DNA of 64,000 nt from Planctomycetes bacterium MalM25 (GCA_007745835.1 CP036424.1:1449001-1513000), one strand, 5' to 3'; positions 45,707-54,600 are shown, counted from the first letter of the stretch. A program made the numbers and translations. Notes: generated by a model from the letters alone, not told the origin.

Positions 45707-46976
45707 AGCTGGGTCGTTGTGCCTGGTGTTGGTCGCCGCCGTGGTGGCGCCGCTCGGGTGTGGACCGAAGAAAAAACAGCAAGGAGCCGCCCCGAACGCG
45801 GGGCCGCCGAGGGCGAGTGTAACCTTGCGCGTCGCCGTCGTCAGCGACGGGGCGCTCCGCCTCGCGATCGATCGCCTGCGGGGCGAGTGGAAACTGGCGA
45901 CCGACGGCGTGGTCGAGACGCTCGATTTTCCCGCCGGCGCCGACACGGCAACCGCTAAAGAAGCCGGACAGGATTTCGATCTGATCGTCTTCCCCAGCCG
46001 ATCCTTGGGCGCTCTGTGCGAAGCCCAGTTGCTGCGTCCGGTACGCCCGAGCGTGCTGAAGTCGGAGGAACTCCGCTTTGAGGACTTCCTGCCTCTGATC
46101 CGCGATCACGAAATCGTCTACGCGCAACGAGTGATGGCCCTGCCGCTAGGTTGCCCGACGCCGCTGCTGCTGGCGTCCGATGAATCGGAGGTCTCCTGCA
46201 CGGCGCCGGTCGATGACCTCGAACTGGCGCTCGCCTACTTGGCTTGGGCGGCGCCCCACGCCGAGCACCGCAGCCGCGTGGCCACGCTGTTCGACTTCGA
46301 CACCTTCGAGCCCCGGCTGGCCCGGCCGCCGTTCGTGCGGGCGCTCGAAGAGTTTATCGACGCAATGGACGGAGGCCCCGGACGGATTGTCTGGCCCGCC
46401 CGGGACGAGCCACTGCCGGAGGGGCTCACGCCACGTGGCTTCCCGGGGGCCGAGGCGTCGTACGACCCGCTGGCGGACGAATGGGACGCGTCGGCCCCCG
46501 GCGGGCGGGCGGCGACGCTGCTCGCCTCGAGCGGCCGGCTGATCGCTGTCACCAAGGCGTCCCGCAACGCGGCGACCGCGTTCCGCTTCGCCGCCTGGTT
46601 GGCCGGACCGGAGAACGCGTCGCAGCTCTCGATGGCGAGCGACGCGGTCGCCAACTGCCGCGGCTCGCGCTCACGGTCGGTCGATGGCTGGCGGGCGACC
46701 GAAGACCGGCCGCTGGCCCGCTCCTTCACCGAAGCGGTCGCCGAGGCGCTGCGGGCGCCCCGCTACTTGCTGGCGCCGCGGCTGCCGGGCTCCGAGGAGT
46801 ACCTGAGGGCTCTGGCGAAACACGTCCGTGACGCCCTCGACGGCGCTCCGCCTCAGGAAGCCCTCGCTGCCGCCGCCGCGGATTGGGAAGCGATCTCCGC
46901 CGCCCGCGGCCGGGACGCTCAGCGGGCGGCGTACGAGCGGAGCCTCAATTCGGCCCGTTTCCCCGCCGGCGAGTGA
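45687..46976 (+). CDS. Solute-binding-like lipoprotein
   Basis: This 429-residue exported protein begins MPRKTLIAGSLCLVLVAAVV and reaches a Cys (PLGCGPKKK) like a lipoprotein signal, although Pro at -3 is unusual. The mature part resembles type 2 periplasmic binding proteins (LRVAVVSDGALRLAIDRL, VYAQRVMALPLGCPTPLLL). The sugar-ABC-type fold next to xylulokinase suggests binding of a sugar or sugar acid, which is inference. An ATG at 45681 is an alternative start. The first codons overlap the xylB 5' end on the other strand. Confidence 0.7.
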   Translation: MPRKTLIAGSLCLVLVAAVVAPLGCGPKKKQQGAAPNAGPPRASVTLRVAVVSDGALRLAIDRLRGEWKLATDGVVETLDFPAGADTATAKEAGQDFDLIVFPSRSLGALCEAQLLRPVRPSVLKSEELRFEDFLPLIRDHEIVYAQRVMALPLGCPTPLLLASDESEVSCTAPVDDLELALAYLAWAAPHAEHRSRVATLFDFDTFEPRLARPPFVRALEEFIDAMDGGPGRIVWPARDEPLPEGLTPRGFPGAEASYDPLADEWDASAPGGRAATLLASSGRLIAVTKASRNAATAFRFAAWLAGPENASQLSMASDAVANCRGSRSRSVDGWRATEDRPLARSFTEAVAEALRAPRYLLAPRLPGSEEYLRALAKHVRDALDGAPPQEALAAAAADWEAISAARGRDAQRAAYERSLNSARFPAGE

Positions 46977-47102
46977 GGGGCCGAATAGCGCCCAGCCGCT
47001 TGTCAAAAGCCCCCTCCGCCGGTAGCTTCGACGGACTTACGAGGGCCCCCGCGACCAGGACCGGGCCCCGCATCCCCCCGCCGCGTCGACCCGCCCGCCC
47101 CG

Positions 47103-48347
47103 ATGATCAGCCTCGGCAGCCCGACCGATCGCATCGTCATCACCGGGATCGGTCTGACCTCGCCCAACGGCAACACGCTCGCCGAGTACCGGCAGGCGTT
47201 GCTCGACGGCCGCAGCGGAGTGAGCGACTACGAGATCCGCTACGTCGGCAAGACGCTCGCCGGCGTCTGCGACTTCGACGAACTGAAGTACCAGAAACGC
47301 CGCAACGTCCGCCGCGGCACGCGGGCGGCCAGCATCGCGATCTACTGCGCGAACGAGGCGATCGCCGACTCGGGCGTCGATTGGGACAACACCGACCGCG
47401 AGCGTGTCGGCGTTTATCTCGGCGTGACCGAGCACGGCAACGTCGAGACCGAGAACGAGATCCACGAGATCAAGGGCTACGACTACGACACGAGCGTCTG
47501 GTCGCACCACCACAACCCCCGCACCGTCGCGAACAACCCGGCCGGTGAGGTCACGCTCAACCTCGGTATCACCGGGCCGCACTACACGATCGGCGCCGCC
47601 TGTGCGGCGGGCAACGCCGGCATGATCCAGGGCGCCCAGATGCTGCGCCTCGGCGAGTGCGACGTAGCGATCGCGGGGGGCGTCTCCGAGAGCATCCACA
47701 CGTTCGGCATCTTCGCCGGATTCGCCAGCCAGGGCGCGCTCGCCGAGAACGACGACCCGGCCAAGGCCTCCCGCCCGTTCGATAAGTCACGCAACGGCAT
47801 CGTCGTTTCCGAGGGCGGCGCTATCTATATCCTTGAGCGGTACGAGGACGCGAAGCGTCGCGGCGCCAAGATCTACGGTGAGATCGCCGGCTACGCGATG
47901 AACTCCGATGCGAGCGACTTCGTCCTGCCCAACCCGGACGAGCAGTCCCGCTGCATGCGGATGGCGCTCGATCGGGCCGGCATGCAGGCCGAGGACGTCG
48001 GCGTCGTCAGCACCCACGCCACCGCGACCACCAGCGGCGACATCCAAGAATGCGAGGCGGTCCGCCGCGTGTTCGGTGCGAGCGAGCCGACGCTGATCAA
48101 CAACACGAAGAGCTACATCGGCCACGCGATGGGGGCCGCCGGCGCGCTGGAGCTTGCGGGCAACCTCCCGTCGTTCGATGACGGGGTCGTCCACCCGACC
48201 ATCAACGTCGACGAGCTCGACCCCGAGTGCGAAATCCCCGGCCTGGTGATCAACGAAGCCCGCGAGGGCGCCAAGGTCGACGCCATCCTCAACAACTCAT
48301 TCGGCATGCTGGGCATCAACTCAGCGCTGATCGTTAAAAAGGTTTAA
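47103..48347 (+). CDS. Beta-ketoacyl-ACP synthase (FabF-like)
   Basis: This 414-residue KAS enzyme elongates acyl-ACP with malonyl-ACP. The active-site Cys is C167 in GAACAAGNAG, with His in STHATATTSGD and NTKSYIGHAMGAAG, so it is a catalytic synthase, not a chain-length factor. Sequence around SVWSHHHNPRTVANNP is unlike housekeeping FabF, pointing to a specialised pathway. It opens a same-strand group with an ACP, two FAD oxidoreductases, FabZ and FabI. The ATG at 47103 is typical (MISLGSPTDRIVITGIGLTS). Confidence 0.9.
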   Translation: MISLGSPTDRIVITGIGLTSPNGNTLAEYRQALLDGRSGVSDYEIRYVGKTLAGVCDFDELKYQKRRNVRRGTRAASIAIYCANEAIADSGVDWDNTDRERVGVYLGVTEHGNVETENEIHEIKGYDYDTSVWSHHHNPRTVANNPAGEVTLNLGITGPHYTIGAACAAGNAGMIQGAQMLRLGECDVAIAGGVSESIHTFGIFAGFASQGALAENDDPAKASRPFDKSRNGIVVSEGGAIYILERYEDAKRRGAKIYGEIAGYAMNSDASDFVLPNPDEQSRCMRMALDRAGMQAEDVGVVSTHATATTSGDIQECEAVRRVFGASEPTLINNTKSYIGHAMGAAGALELAGNLPSFDDGVVHPTINVDELDPECEIPGLVINEAREGAKVDAILNNSFGMLGINSALIVKKV

Positions 48348-48437
48348 CCCGCGAATAACGCGAATGGCCGCGAATCGGAACCACAGCGCACTTAGCTAGA
48401 CGGTACACGATTCGCGCTTATTCGCGTTATTCGCGGG
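48348..48437. repeat. Inverted repeat between the KAS and ACP genes
   Basis: Arms 48348-48365 and 48420-48437 match perfectly over 18 bp, and pairing resumes inward for 9 more bp (48369-48377 with 48408-48416). A 30-base spacer remains. The words CGCGAATAACGCGAAT recur within the arms. It starts right at the KAS stop and may form a large hairpin in the transcript. Confidence 0.8.
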
Positions 48438-48463
48438 AACAGAAAGGCAATGCGAGAGAAGCT

Positions 48464-48724
48464 ATGACCCGCGAAGACATCCGCGAAGAGATCCTCGACA
48501 TCCTCGGCGACATCGCCCCGGACGAGGACCTCAGCGATCTGGACGACTCCAAGAGCTTCCGCGACCAGATGGAGCTCGACTCGATGGACTTCCTCGACAT
48601 CGTGATGGAACTGCGCAAGCGCCACCGCGTGCAGATCCCCGAGGAGGACTACCCCAACCTCGCCAGCATGGATTCGACGGTCCAGTACCTCGAGCCCATG
48701 ATGAAGGACATCGTGAAGGCCTGA
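48464..48724 (+). CDS. Acyl carrier protein
   Basis: This 86-residue acidic ACP has the phosphopantetheine site S40 in the DSMDF motif (family DSL/DSM). It carries the growing acyl chain for the neighbouring KAS, FabZ and FabI. The MELDSMDFLDIVMELRKRH helix is specialised-ACP-like rather than the housekeeping AcpP. It starts with ATG at 48464. Confidence 0.92.
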   Translation: MTREDIREEILDILGDIAPDEDLSDLDDSKSFRDQMELDSMDFLDIVMELRKRHRVQIPEEDYPNLASMDSTVQYLEPMMKDIVKA

Positions 48725-48744
48725 TGGCCTTGAGTAGGCAGTAA

Positions 48745-48810
48745 GCAGAGGGCGGTAGGCAGTTGGAGCAGCCACTGCGCGGCTTGCTGTTTCTGCCTAC
48801 CGCCCTCTGC
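48745..48810. repeat. 18-bp inverted repeat upstream of FAD oxidoreductase 1
   Basis: Arms 48745-48762 and 48793-48810 are perfectly complementary over 18 bp, with a 30-base spacer, the same spacer length as the repeat at 48348. Related words occur at 61531-61551. It fills the gap between the ACP stop and the oxidoreductase start. Confidence 0.8.
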
Positions 48811-48828
48811 CTTCTGCATACTCCACTC

Positions 48829-50253
48829 ATGTACGACACCATCATCATCGGCGCCGGCATGAGCGGGCTCGCCGCCGGCATCCGGTTGGCGATGTACGAC
48901 CAGCGCGTCTGCGTGCTGGAGAAGCACACCACGATCGGCGGGCTCAACTCGTTTTACCGCCTCCGCCGGCGGGACTACGACGTCGGCCTGCACGCGCTGA
49001 CGAACATCACGCCCAAGGGGACCAAGCAGGGCCCCCTCGCGCGGCTGCTGCGGCAGCTCCGCTTCAAGTGGGACGACTTCCAGATCTCGCCGCAGATCGG
49101 TTCGCAGATCGTCTTCCCCGGGCACAAGCTCGCGTTCGACAACGACCCCGAGCTGCTGCAGGCCGAGGTCGCCCGCGACTTCCCAGCGCAGGGGGACAAC
49201 TTCCGGCGGCTGGTCGCGTCGATCTGCGACTACAACGACCTGACCGACGAGCACCAGCAGCTCTCGGCCCGCGAAGTGGTCGCCTCGTACGTGAGTGACC
49301 CGGTGCTGGTCGAGATGCTCTTCTGCCCGCTCATGTTCTACGGCTCGGCGCGCGAGCACGACATGGATTGGGGGCAGTTCTGCATCATGTTCCGCAGCAT
49401 CTTCCTGGAGGGCCTCGGCCGCCCCCACGCCGGCGTGCGGTTGATCCTCAAGAACCTCGTGAAGAAGTTCCGGGGGCTCGGCGGCGAGCTGAAGCTCCGC
49501 ACGGGCGTCGACCGCCTGCACGTGGAGGACGGCCGCGTCGCGGGCGTGAAGCTCGACAGCGGCGAGATGATCACCGGCAAACGCGTCCTCTCCTCGGCCG
49601 GCTGGTGCGAGACGATGCGCCTGTGCGACGACGGAACGCCCGTCGAGGTCGCCGGCTCGCCGCAGCGTTCGGCGGGGCGGCTCTCTTTCTGCGAGACGAT
49701 CAGCACGCTCGACGTTGATCCGAAGGAGATGGGCTACGATCGCACGATCACCTTCTTCAACGACCACGACCGCTTCGACTGGACCGTGCCCGAGGTCCCG
49801 TGCGACTTGCGTTCAGGCGTGATCTGCAGCCCGAACAACTTCGACTACGTTGCCGAGGACGGGGGCGCCAAGGGCCTCGACGACCGCAACGGTGGCCACG
49901 GCGTGATGCGCACGACCGTGCTCGCCAACTTCGATTACTGGAACGGTCTTAACGAACAAGATTACGAGCTCGAAAAACTCCGCTGGTTCGAGGCGATCAA
50001 CGAGGCCGCCGTCCGCTTCACGCCCGACTACCGCGGGCGGATCATCGACACGGACATGTTCACGCCGACGACGATCGTTCGCTTCACCGGCCACGACAAC
50101 GGCGCCGTCTACGGCGCGCCGGAGAAGCAGCTCGACGGCACGACGCACCTCGACAACCTGTTCGTCTGCGGCACCGACCAGGGCTTCGTCGGCATCGTGG
50201 GGAGCATCGTCAGCGGCATCGGCATGGCGAATTTGCATTGTTTGAAGGACTGA
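48829..50253 (+). CDS. CrtI-like FAD-dependent oxidoreductase 1
   Basis: This 474-residue flavoprotein of the phytoene desaturase/carotenoid isomerase superfamily has an FAD-binding IIIGAGMSGLAAGIRLAMY, then EKHTTIGGLNSFY, and a C-terminal LDNLFVCGTDQGFVGIVGS that closes the flavin site. Its place with a KAS and an ACP suggests it desaturates or isomerises an acyl chain rather than a carotenoid. The ATG at 48829 (MYDTIIIGAG) is chosen; the frame upstream is only repeat sequence. Confidence 0.88.
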   Translation: MYDTIIIGAGMSGLAAGIRLAMYDQRVCVLEKHTTIGGLNSFYRLRRRDYDVGLHALTNITPKGTKQGPLARLLRQLRFKWDDFQISPQIGSQIVFPGHKLAFDNDPELLQAEVARDFPAQGDNFRRLVASICDYNDLTDEHQQLSAREVVASYVSDPVLVEMLFCPLMFYGSAREHDMDWGQFCIMFRSIFLEGLGRPHAGVRLILKNLVKKFRGLGGELKLRTGVDRLHVEDGRVAGVKLDSGEMITGKRVLSSAGWCETMRLCDDGTPVEVAGSPQRSAGRLSFCETISTLDVDPKEMGYDRTITFFNDHDRFDWTVPEVPCDLRSGVICSPNNFDYVAEDGGAKGLDDRNGGHGVMRTTVLANFDYWNGLNEQDYELEKLRWFEAINEAAVRFTPDYRGRIIDTDMFTPTTIVRFTGHDNGAVYGAPEKQLDGTTHLDNLFVCGTDQGFVGIVGSIVSGIGMANLHCLKD

Positions 50254-50262
50254 GCCCATGAA

Positions 50263-50474
50263 AGCCCCGAAGGGGCGCTAAGGCGATAGCCCAGGGCAAC
50301 GCCCTGGGAATTCGGAACAGTTCACCGATTGGCAAGCCCTGAAAGGGCGACATACCCCTGTCACCTCGTCAATCCGGCGTTGCGTCCTCTCAGGGCTCCT
50401 CGGTGGTTACCGTGGCGAACCGTCACCCAGGGCGTTGCCCTGGGCTATCGTATTTCACCCCGATGGGGTGATCG
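50263..50474. repeat. REP-like palindrome module, left of the transposase
   Basis: This is an ordered array of small palindromes. It contains GCCCCGAAGGGGCGC, then GCCCAGGGCAACGCCCTGGG at 50289-50308, AGCCCTGAAAGGGC at about 50335, and then inverted versions of each, including 50426-50446, ending in CACCCCGATGGGGTG. The array thus reads as one unit and its mirror image, as in BIME/REP pairs. Confidence 0.8.
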
Positions 50475-50492
50475 CCTTCGGCGGTGGCTCAC

Positions 50493-50945
50493 ATGGCGCA
50501 ATCACTGGCGAATGTCATCGTTCATTTGGTGTTTTCAACGAAGCACCGGGTGCCGTTGATCGACGCCTCGGTCGAGGCCGATCTGCACGCCTATCTCGCG
50601 GGCGTCGCCAAGCACCTCGATTGCCAGCCGCACAAGATCGGCGGCGTCGAGGACCACGTGCATGTGGCGTGCTCGCTAGCGCGGACGATCGCGGTCGCCG
50701 ACCTCGTTCAGGAACTCAAGCAATCCTCCTCGAAGTGGATTAAGATCCGCAGCGATGCGTGCGGTTCCTTCGCGTGGCAGAACGGCTACGGCGCCTTCTC
50801 GGTTAGCCAGTCGCACCTCGAAGCGTTGCGGCGATACGTCGCCACTCAACGCGAGCATCATCGACAGCAGACCTATCAAGAAGAATTCCGAACCCTCCTG
50901 GAGCGATACCGAATCGACTACGACGAACGCTACGTCTGGGATTGA
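50493..50945 (+). CDS. Y1 (IS200/REP-associated) transposase
   Basis: This 150-residue HUH single-strand transposase has the metal-binding H55-V-H57 (EDHVHVAC), the catalytic Y115 (LRRYVATQREHH) with Q119, and the N-terminal VIVHLVFSTKHR strand of TnpA_Y1 proteins. Such enzymes bind and move hairpin ends. It is flanked on both sides by palindromic modules with the same 20-base core, as in RAYT-REP systems. The ATG at 50493 is preferred over GTG 50484. It appears intact. Confidence 0.92.
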   Translation: MAQSLANVIVHLVFSTKHRVPLIDASVEADLHAYLAGVAKHLDCQPHKIGGVEDHVHVACSLARTIAVADLVQELKQSSSKWIKIRSDACGSFAWQNGYGAFSVSQSHLEALRRYVATQREHHRQQTYQEEFRTLLERYRIDYDERYVWD

Positions 50946-50952
50946 TTCCCCA

Positions 50953-51137
50953 ACAGCCCCAAAGGGGCGCAAGACAATAGCCCAGGGCAACGCCCTGGGA
51001 AACGTGGCGCCCTACGGAACACCAGCCCTGAAAGGGCGAAACACAACGCGGTGTGACGCCCCTTCAGGGCTCCGTGCTCAACGCCCCAACCGACCCAGGG
51101 CTTCGCCCTGGGCTTTCATCTCGGCGGCCCTTCGGGC
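50953..51137. repeat. REP-like palindrome module, right of the transposase
   Basis: This is the second copy of the module, in direct orientation. GCCCCAAAGGGGCGC comes first, then the same 20-base core at 50980-50999, AGCCCTGAAAGGGCGA at about 51024, TTCAGGGCTCC, and an inverted CCCAGGGCTTCGCCCTGGGC at 51094-51113. It ends a few bases before the start of the broken gene. Confidence 0.8.
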
Positions 51138-51151
51138 CTGGGTTTGCTACG

Positions 51152-51885
51152 ATGCATCGTATGACCTCCGAGCCCACCCCGCCAAAACGCCGCCCGCGGA
51201 TCTCGTTGCTGAGCTTGCTATTGTTGATGGCGGTGGTTGGGACAACGCTCATGACGTGGATGCAATGGCGTGAGCTCGGCCCTCTACGCACGGAGAACCG
51301 TCGTCTCAAAGAAGAGCGTGGCGATTTGTTTGTCGCCGACCCGAAGCGTGTCCACGCGATTCGCATCCCGAAGGACTTCGTCACGAACCAGAACTACGCG
51401 TTTCGGGTCTGGGTTCCGAGGGACGGGCGCAAGTACTTCGCCGTGATGTGCTTGGAAGCCCTGCCGCGTGCAGGGGTTCCCGCGACCGAGCAGTGGTCGG
51501 ATGGCTTAGCGCTAGGGACGTCGGGCGGCAAGGCATACGCCAGTTCGACCCCGGTGAGAACGTGATCTACCTGCGACACGAGCGGGTCGACGAGCAGACC
51601 CGTGGCGTACGCCTGACGATGGGCGGGCCCACAAACGCCTGGGTCGATGCGACGACTCGCTTGCAAGCCCCTAGGGTAGGGACCGACGGCTACAGTGTGT
51701 ACCCGTCGGGTGTCCGCGGCGCGACGGAGTCGGCGGCGCCGGACGAGCCTCTGGTTTTATTGCGGGAGCGGTACGAGCCGGGTGCGGGGACTTTCACCAC
51801 GGGCTGGCGAAACGAGCCCGACTATCCGCTCGATGGCCTGATGCTTTGGATCGAACCGCTCCCCGATCCGCCCCCGCTCCGCTAG
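51152..51885 (+). pseudogene. Membrane-anchored hypothetical protein, frameshifted
   Basis: The first frame, from ATG 51152 or 51161, gives a basic N-terminus, a membrane helix (ISLLSLLLLMAVVGTTLM), a short coiled coil and a domain beginning ADPKRVHAIRIP. It runs off at 51565. A second frame continues sensibly as FDPGENVIYLRHERVDEQTRGV and ends at 51885. A single base missing near 51548-51552 (GCCAGTTCGACC) explains both. The joined protein of about 240 residues resembles small planctomycete membrane proteins of unknown function. Either a recent mutation or a sequencing error is possible. Confidence 0.6.
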
Positions 51886-51930
51886 ACTACGGGGTCTCCA
51901 AACGACCGCTGCCCCCGCCCGCTAGCTCCC

Positions 51931-53406
51931 ATGCCCAAAGACTTCCTCGCCGGCGCCAAGGACCACTACGACGTCGTCGTCATCGGCGCCGGCCTCGCCG
52001 GGCTGACCTCGGCCAATATCCTGGCCCGGCAGGGCCGATCGGTCCTGCTCCTCGAACAGCACTACAAGCTGGGCGGGCTGGCGACCTGGTTCAAGCGGCC
52101 GGGGCGCCACATCTTCGACATCTCGCTGCACGGCTTCCCGTACGGCATGGTCAAGAGCTGCCGCCGGTACTGGTCGAAGGAGATCGCCGAGCGGATCGTG
52201 CAGCTCACCGGCATCCGGTTCGAGAACCCGATGTTCAGCCTGCGGACCGACTTCACCCGGGCCGACTTTACCAAGAAGCTCATCGAAGATTTCCAGGTGC
52301 CCGAAGAGACCGTCAAGGCGTTCTTCGACACGGCCCGCGGCATGAACTTCTATGATGACCAAGAGACCACCGCGCGCGAGCTGTTCGACAAGTTCTTTCC
52401 CGGCCGCGAGGACGTGATCCGCCTGCTCATGGAGCCGATCACCTACGCGAACGGCAGCACGCTCGAGGACCCGGCGATCAGCTACGGCATCGTCTTCAGC
52501 AACTTCATGTCGAAGGGGGTCTTCACGTTCGAGGGCGGAACCGACGCGCTCATCACCGCCATGGGCGAAGAGCTGGTCAAGTCGGGCGTCGACGTCCGCA
52601 TCAAGTCGGACTGCGAGAAGATCCACGTCGATAAGGAACGCGTGACGGGCGTCACCGTGAACGGCCGCCACATCAAGTGCGACGCGGTCGTCAGCAACTC
52701 GAACCTCCGCTCGACGATCTTCCGCCTGTGCGGCGAGGAGGTCTTCGACAAGGCGTTCATCGACGAAGCCAAGGCGGTCCGCATCAACAACAGCAGCACG
52801 CAGGTCTACATGGCGCTCAAGCCGGATGACCCACTCGAGGAGTCGACCGGCGACCTGCTGTTCACCAGCACGGCGCCGACGTTCAACACGGCCGACCTGC
52901 TGTCGCGCGACATCACCAGCCGCACTTACTCGATGTACTACCCGCGGACCCGCCCCGAAGGCCGGCCGCAGAAGCTGATCGTGTCGAGCACGAACGCCCG
53001 CTGGGAGGACTGGGCCGACTTGCCCGAGGAGGAGTACCAGGCGAGCAAGCGGGACCTCTGCGAGACGACGCTCGACGCGCTCGACAAGTACGTGCCCGAC
53101 GCCCGCAACCGGGTGGTCCACGTCGAGGCCAGTACGCCCCGCACGTTCAACCACTACACGCACCACGTCGCCGGGGCGAGTTTCGGCACCAAGTTCGAGG
53201 GCCTCGCCGTGAGCCGCGCCCTGCCGCAGCAGGTCCGCGGCCTGTACCACGCGGGGAGCGTGGGGATCATCATGTCGGGCTGGCTCGGCGCGATGAACTA
53301 CGGCGTGATCGTCGCCAACGAGGTCGACAACAGCCTGATGACCGGCGGCAGCACCAGCACCGACGCCGCGGAGAAGGCGGTCGCCGCGGACACGGCGGCG
53401 GGGTGA
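51931..53406 (+). CDS. CrtI/CrtISO-like FAD-dependent oxidoreductase 2
   Basis: The product is 491 residues, a second flavoprotein of the phytoene desaturase/carotene isomerase/RetSat group. It has FAD-binding [36 protein letters not shown], and a C-terminal [20 protein letters not shown]. It differs clearly from oxidoreductase 1, so the pair may catalyse successive steps or form a heteromer. The start is ATG 51931. The Y1 transposase and a broken gene separate it from oxidoreductase 1. Confidence 0.88.
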   Translation: MPKDFLAGAKDHYDVVVIGAGLAGLTSANILARQGRSVLLLEQHYKLGGLATWFKRPGRHIFDISLHGFPYGMVKSCRRYWSKEIAERIVQLTGIRFENPMFSLRTDFTRADFTKKLIEDFQVPEETVKAFFDTARGMNFYDDQETTARELFDKFFPGREDVIRLLMEPITYANGSTLEDPAISYGIVFSNFMSKGVFTFEGGTDALITAMGEELVKSGVDVRIKSDCEKIHVDKERVTGVTVNGRHIKCDAVVSNSNLRSTIFRLCGEEVFDKAFIDEAKAVRINNSSTQVYMALKPDDPLEESTGDLLFTSTAPTFNTADLLSRDITSRTYSMYYPRTRPEGRPQKLIVSSTNARWEDWADLPEEEYQASKRDLCETTLDALDKYVPDARNRVVHVEASTPRTFNHYTHHVAGASFGTKFEGLAVSRALPQQVRGLYHAGSVGIIMSGWLGAMNYGVIVANEVDNSLMTGGSTSTDAAEKAVAADTAAG

Positions 53407-53412
53407 GTGGGT

Positions 53413-53994
53413 ACCGCAGATGGACACCGATCGTAGCCATGCCTGAACGATTCTTGCTGGAACCATTCGGGCAGATTGACACCAGCAGTGACGACTACTG
53501 GGAAGCTACGCTGGGCTACTGTGGGCACAACGTACGGCTTGATCTCAACAGCGACCTCGGAATCGTAACTGATGCCGGAGTCGAACAGGCAGGTAAGTTC
53601 CTGTCAGACATTGAACGGCTTGATAAGACTGCTAAAGCAGCAATCCGCGAAGAGCATCTTGATATCGAAGGTGATGCGAGATTGTTCCAATCGCATCATC
53701 TTGAGTGTCTGAGCGATGAAATCTGGCTCCTTCATTTAGGCGAAGCGAAGCCGTCTGAGGGCGATTGGGATGGGTTCCTCGCCCAATGCAGGTTGCAACG
53801 AATCGGCATCTATCTTGAGGACATGGATCAGTTCGTAATCTTGGACTACGTGCTCGGTGACGAACTCACAGACTACGTACTATCAGTTAGTCTTGATGCA
53901 TCAGGTACGGCTCGGAGTGTCGTCATGGAAAGCTGAGCAGCTACGGTCAGTCATGGACTTCCACTCTCCTGAGCATCTGTGTTTATCTGTGACG
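53413..53994. repeat. Degenerate inverted repeat around the DUF2004 gene
   Basis: ACCGCAGATGGACACCGAT at 53413-53431 and, inverted, ATCTGTGTTTATCTGTGAC at about 53975-53993 match at about 13 of 19 positions. They bracket the AT-richer DUF2004 gene. The words resemble an interspersed planctomycete hairpin of the ...CAGATGGACACAGAT... type. The match is weak and its role uncertain. Confidence 0.4.
53439..53936 (+). CDS. DUF2004 domain-containing protein
   Basis: This 166-residue protein matches DUF2004: PFGQIDTSSDDYWEATLGY near the N-terminus, IGIYLEDMDQFVILDYVLGDELTDYVL and a final VVMES. The family includes proteins listed as immunity proteins against polymorphic toxins, but no toxin is next to it here. 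G+C is about 47% in a sampled 60-base line, well below the flanking oxidoreductase gene. It therefore looks acquired. The ATG at 53439 is preferred to GTG 53403. Confidence 0.78.
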   Translation: MPERFLLEPFGQIDTSSDDYWEATLGYCGHNVRLDLNSDLGIVTDAGVEQAGKFLSDIERLDKTAKAAIREEHLDIEGDARLFQSHHLECLSDEIWLLHLGEAKPSEGDWDGFLAQCRLQRIGIYLEDMDQFVILDYVLGDELTDYVLSVSLDASGTARSVVMES

Positions 53995-53999
53995 AATGA

Positions 54000-54081
54000 C
54001 CGGGGCCGTAGCGAAGCGTAGCCCCCGGTGAATCACCAGCACGGCGTCCGCTTGCTAAACCCGGGGGCTTCGACCCCGGCC
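54000..54081. repeat. Short GC-rich palindromic elements
   Basis: Two small hairpin-like elements lie between the DUF2004 and GNAT genes: CCGGGGCCGTAGCGAAGCGT with the following GCCCCCGG at about 54000-54028, and CCGGGGGCTTCGACCCCGG at about 54061-54079. They look like the two ends of another interspersed repeat. No promoter can be assigned. Confidence 0.5.
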
Positions 54082-54106
54082 ACCCCACTTGGGTTCTTCA
54101 GCCACG

Positions 54107-54574
54107 ATGATCCGCCCTCTCAAGTCCGACGACCTCCCCGCCGTCAAAGCGGTCATCGACGCGTGCGGGTTGTTCCCGTCGGAGATGCTCGACGAGATGG
54201 TCGCGGCGTTCTTCGGCGAGGAACCTTGCCAGGAGTTCTGGTTGGTCTACGACCCGCCCGAGAGCGAGGGCGCGCCGGTGGCGGTCGCGTACTGCGCTCA
54301 GGAACGGATGACCGAGGGGACGTGGAACCAGCTGCTGATCGCCGTCCACCCGGAGCATCAGCGTCAGGGGATCGGCACGCAGCTGATGCAGGCGACCGAG
54401 GGGGTGCTGCGGGAGCACCGGCAGCCCCTGATGCTGGTCGAGACCTCGGGGACTGACGAGTTCGAGCCGACCCGGGCGTTCTACCGGGCCGCCGGCTACG
54501 AGGAGGAGGCCCGCCTCCGCGACTTCTACGCCCCGGGCGACGACAAGATCGTCTTTCGCAAGGCGCTCACTTAG
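54107..54574 (+). CDS. GNAT family N-acetyltransferase
   Basis: This 155-residue acetyltransferase shows the acetyl-CoA loop HPEHQRQGIGTQLM at about 88-101, a variable N-terminus (MIRPLKSDDLPAVKAVIDACG) and the C-terminal AFYRAAGYEEEARLRDFYAPGDDK. The substrate is unknown. The ATG at 54107 is preferred to an upstream start at 54089. It lies between the DUF2004 gene and fabZ, in the same direction; whether it belongs to the acyl-chain cassette is unclear. Confidence 0.9.
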   Translation: MIRPLKSDDLPAVKAVIDACGLFPSEMLDEMVAAFFGEEPCQEFWLVYDPPESEGAPVAVAYCAQERMTEGTWNQLLIAVHPEHQRQGIGTQLMQATEGVLREHRQPLMLVETSGTDEFEPTRAFYRAAGYEEEARLRDFYAPGDDKIVFRKALT

Positions 54575-54600
54575 CTTAGCCGGTCGAGCAGGGCGAGGCC

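Noticed and set aside
48829-53406. Carotenoid biosynthesis by the two CrtI-like enzymes
   Set aside because: No phytoene synthase, cyclase or other crt gene is nearby and the partners are a KAS, an ACP, FabZ and FabI; an acyl-chain role is favoured, though not proven.
51922-53466. 514-codon antisense frame under FAD oxidoreductase 2
   Set aside because: Same reason: opposite a clear flavoprotein gene, with no start context or domains.
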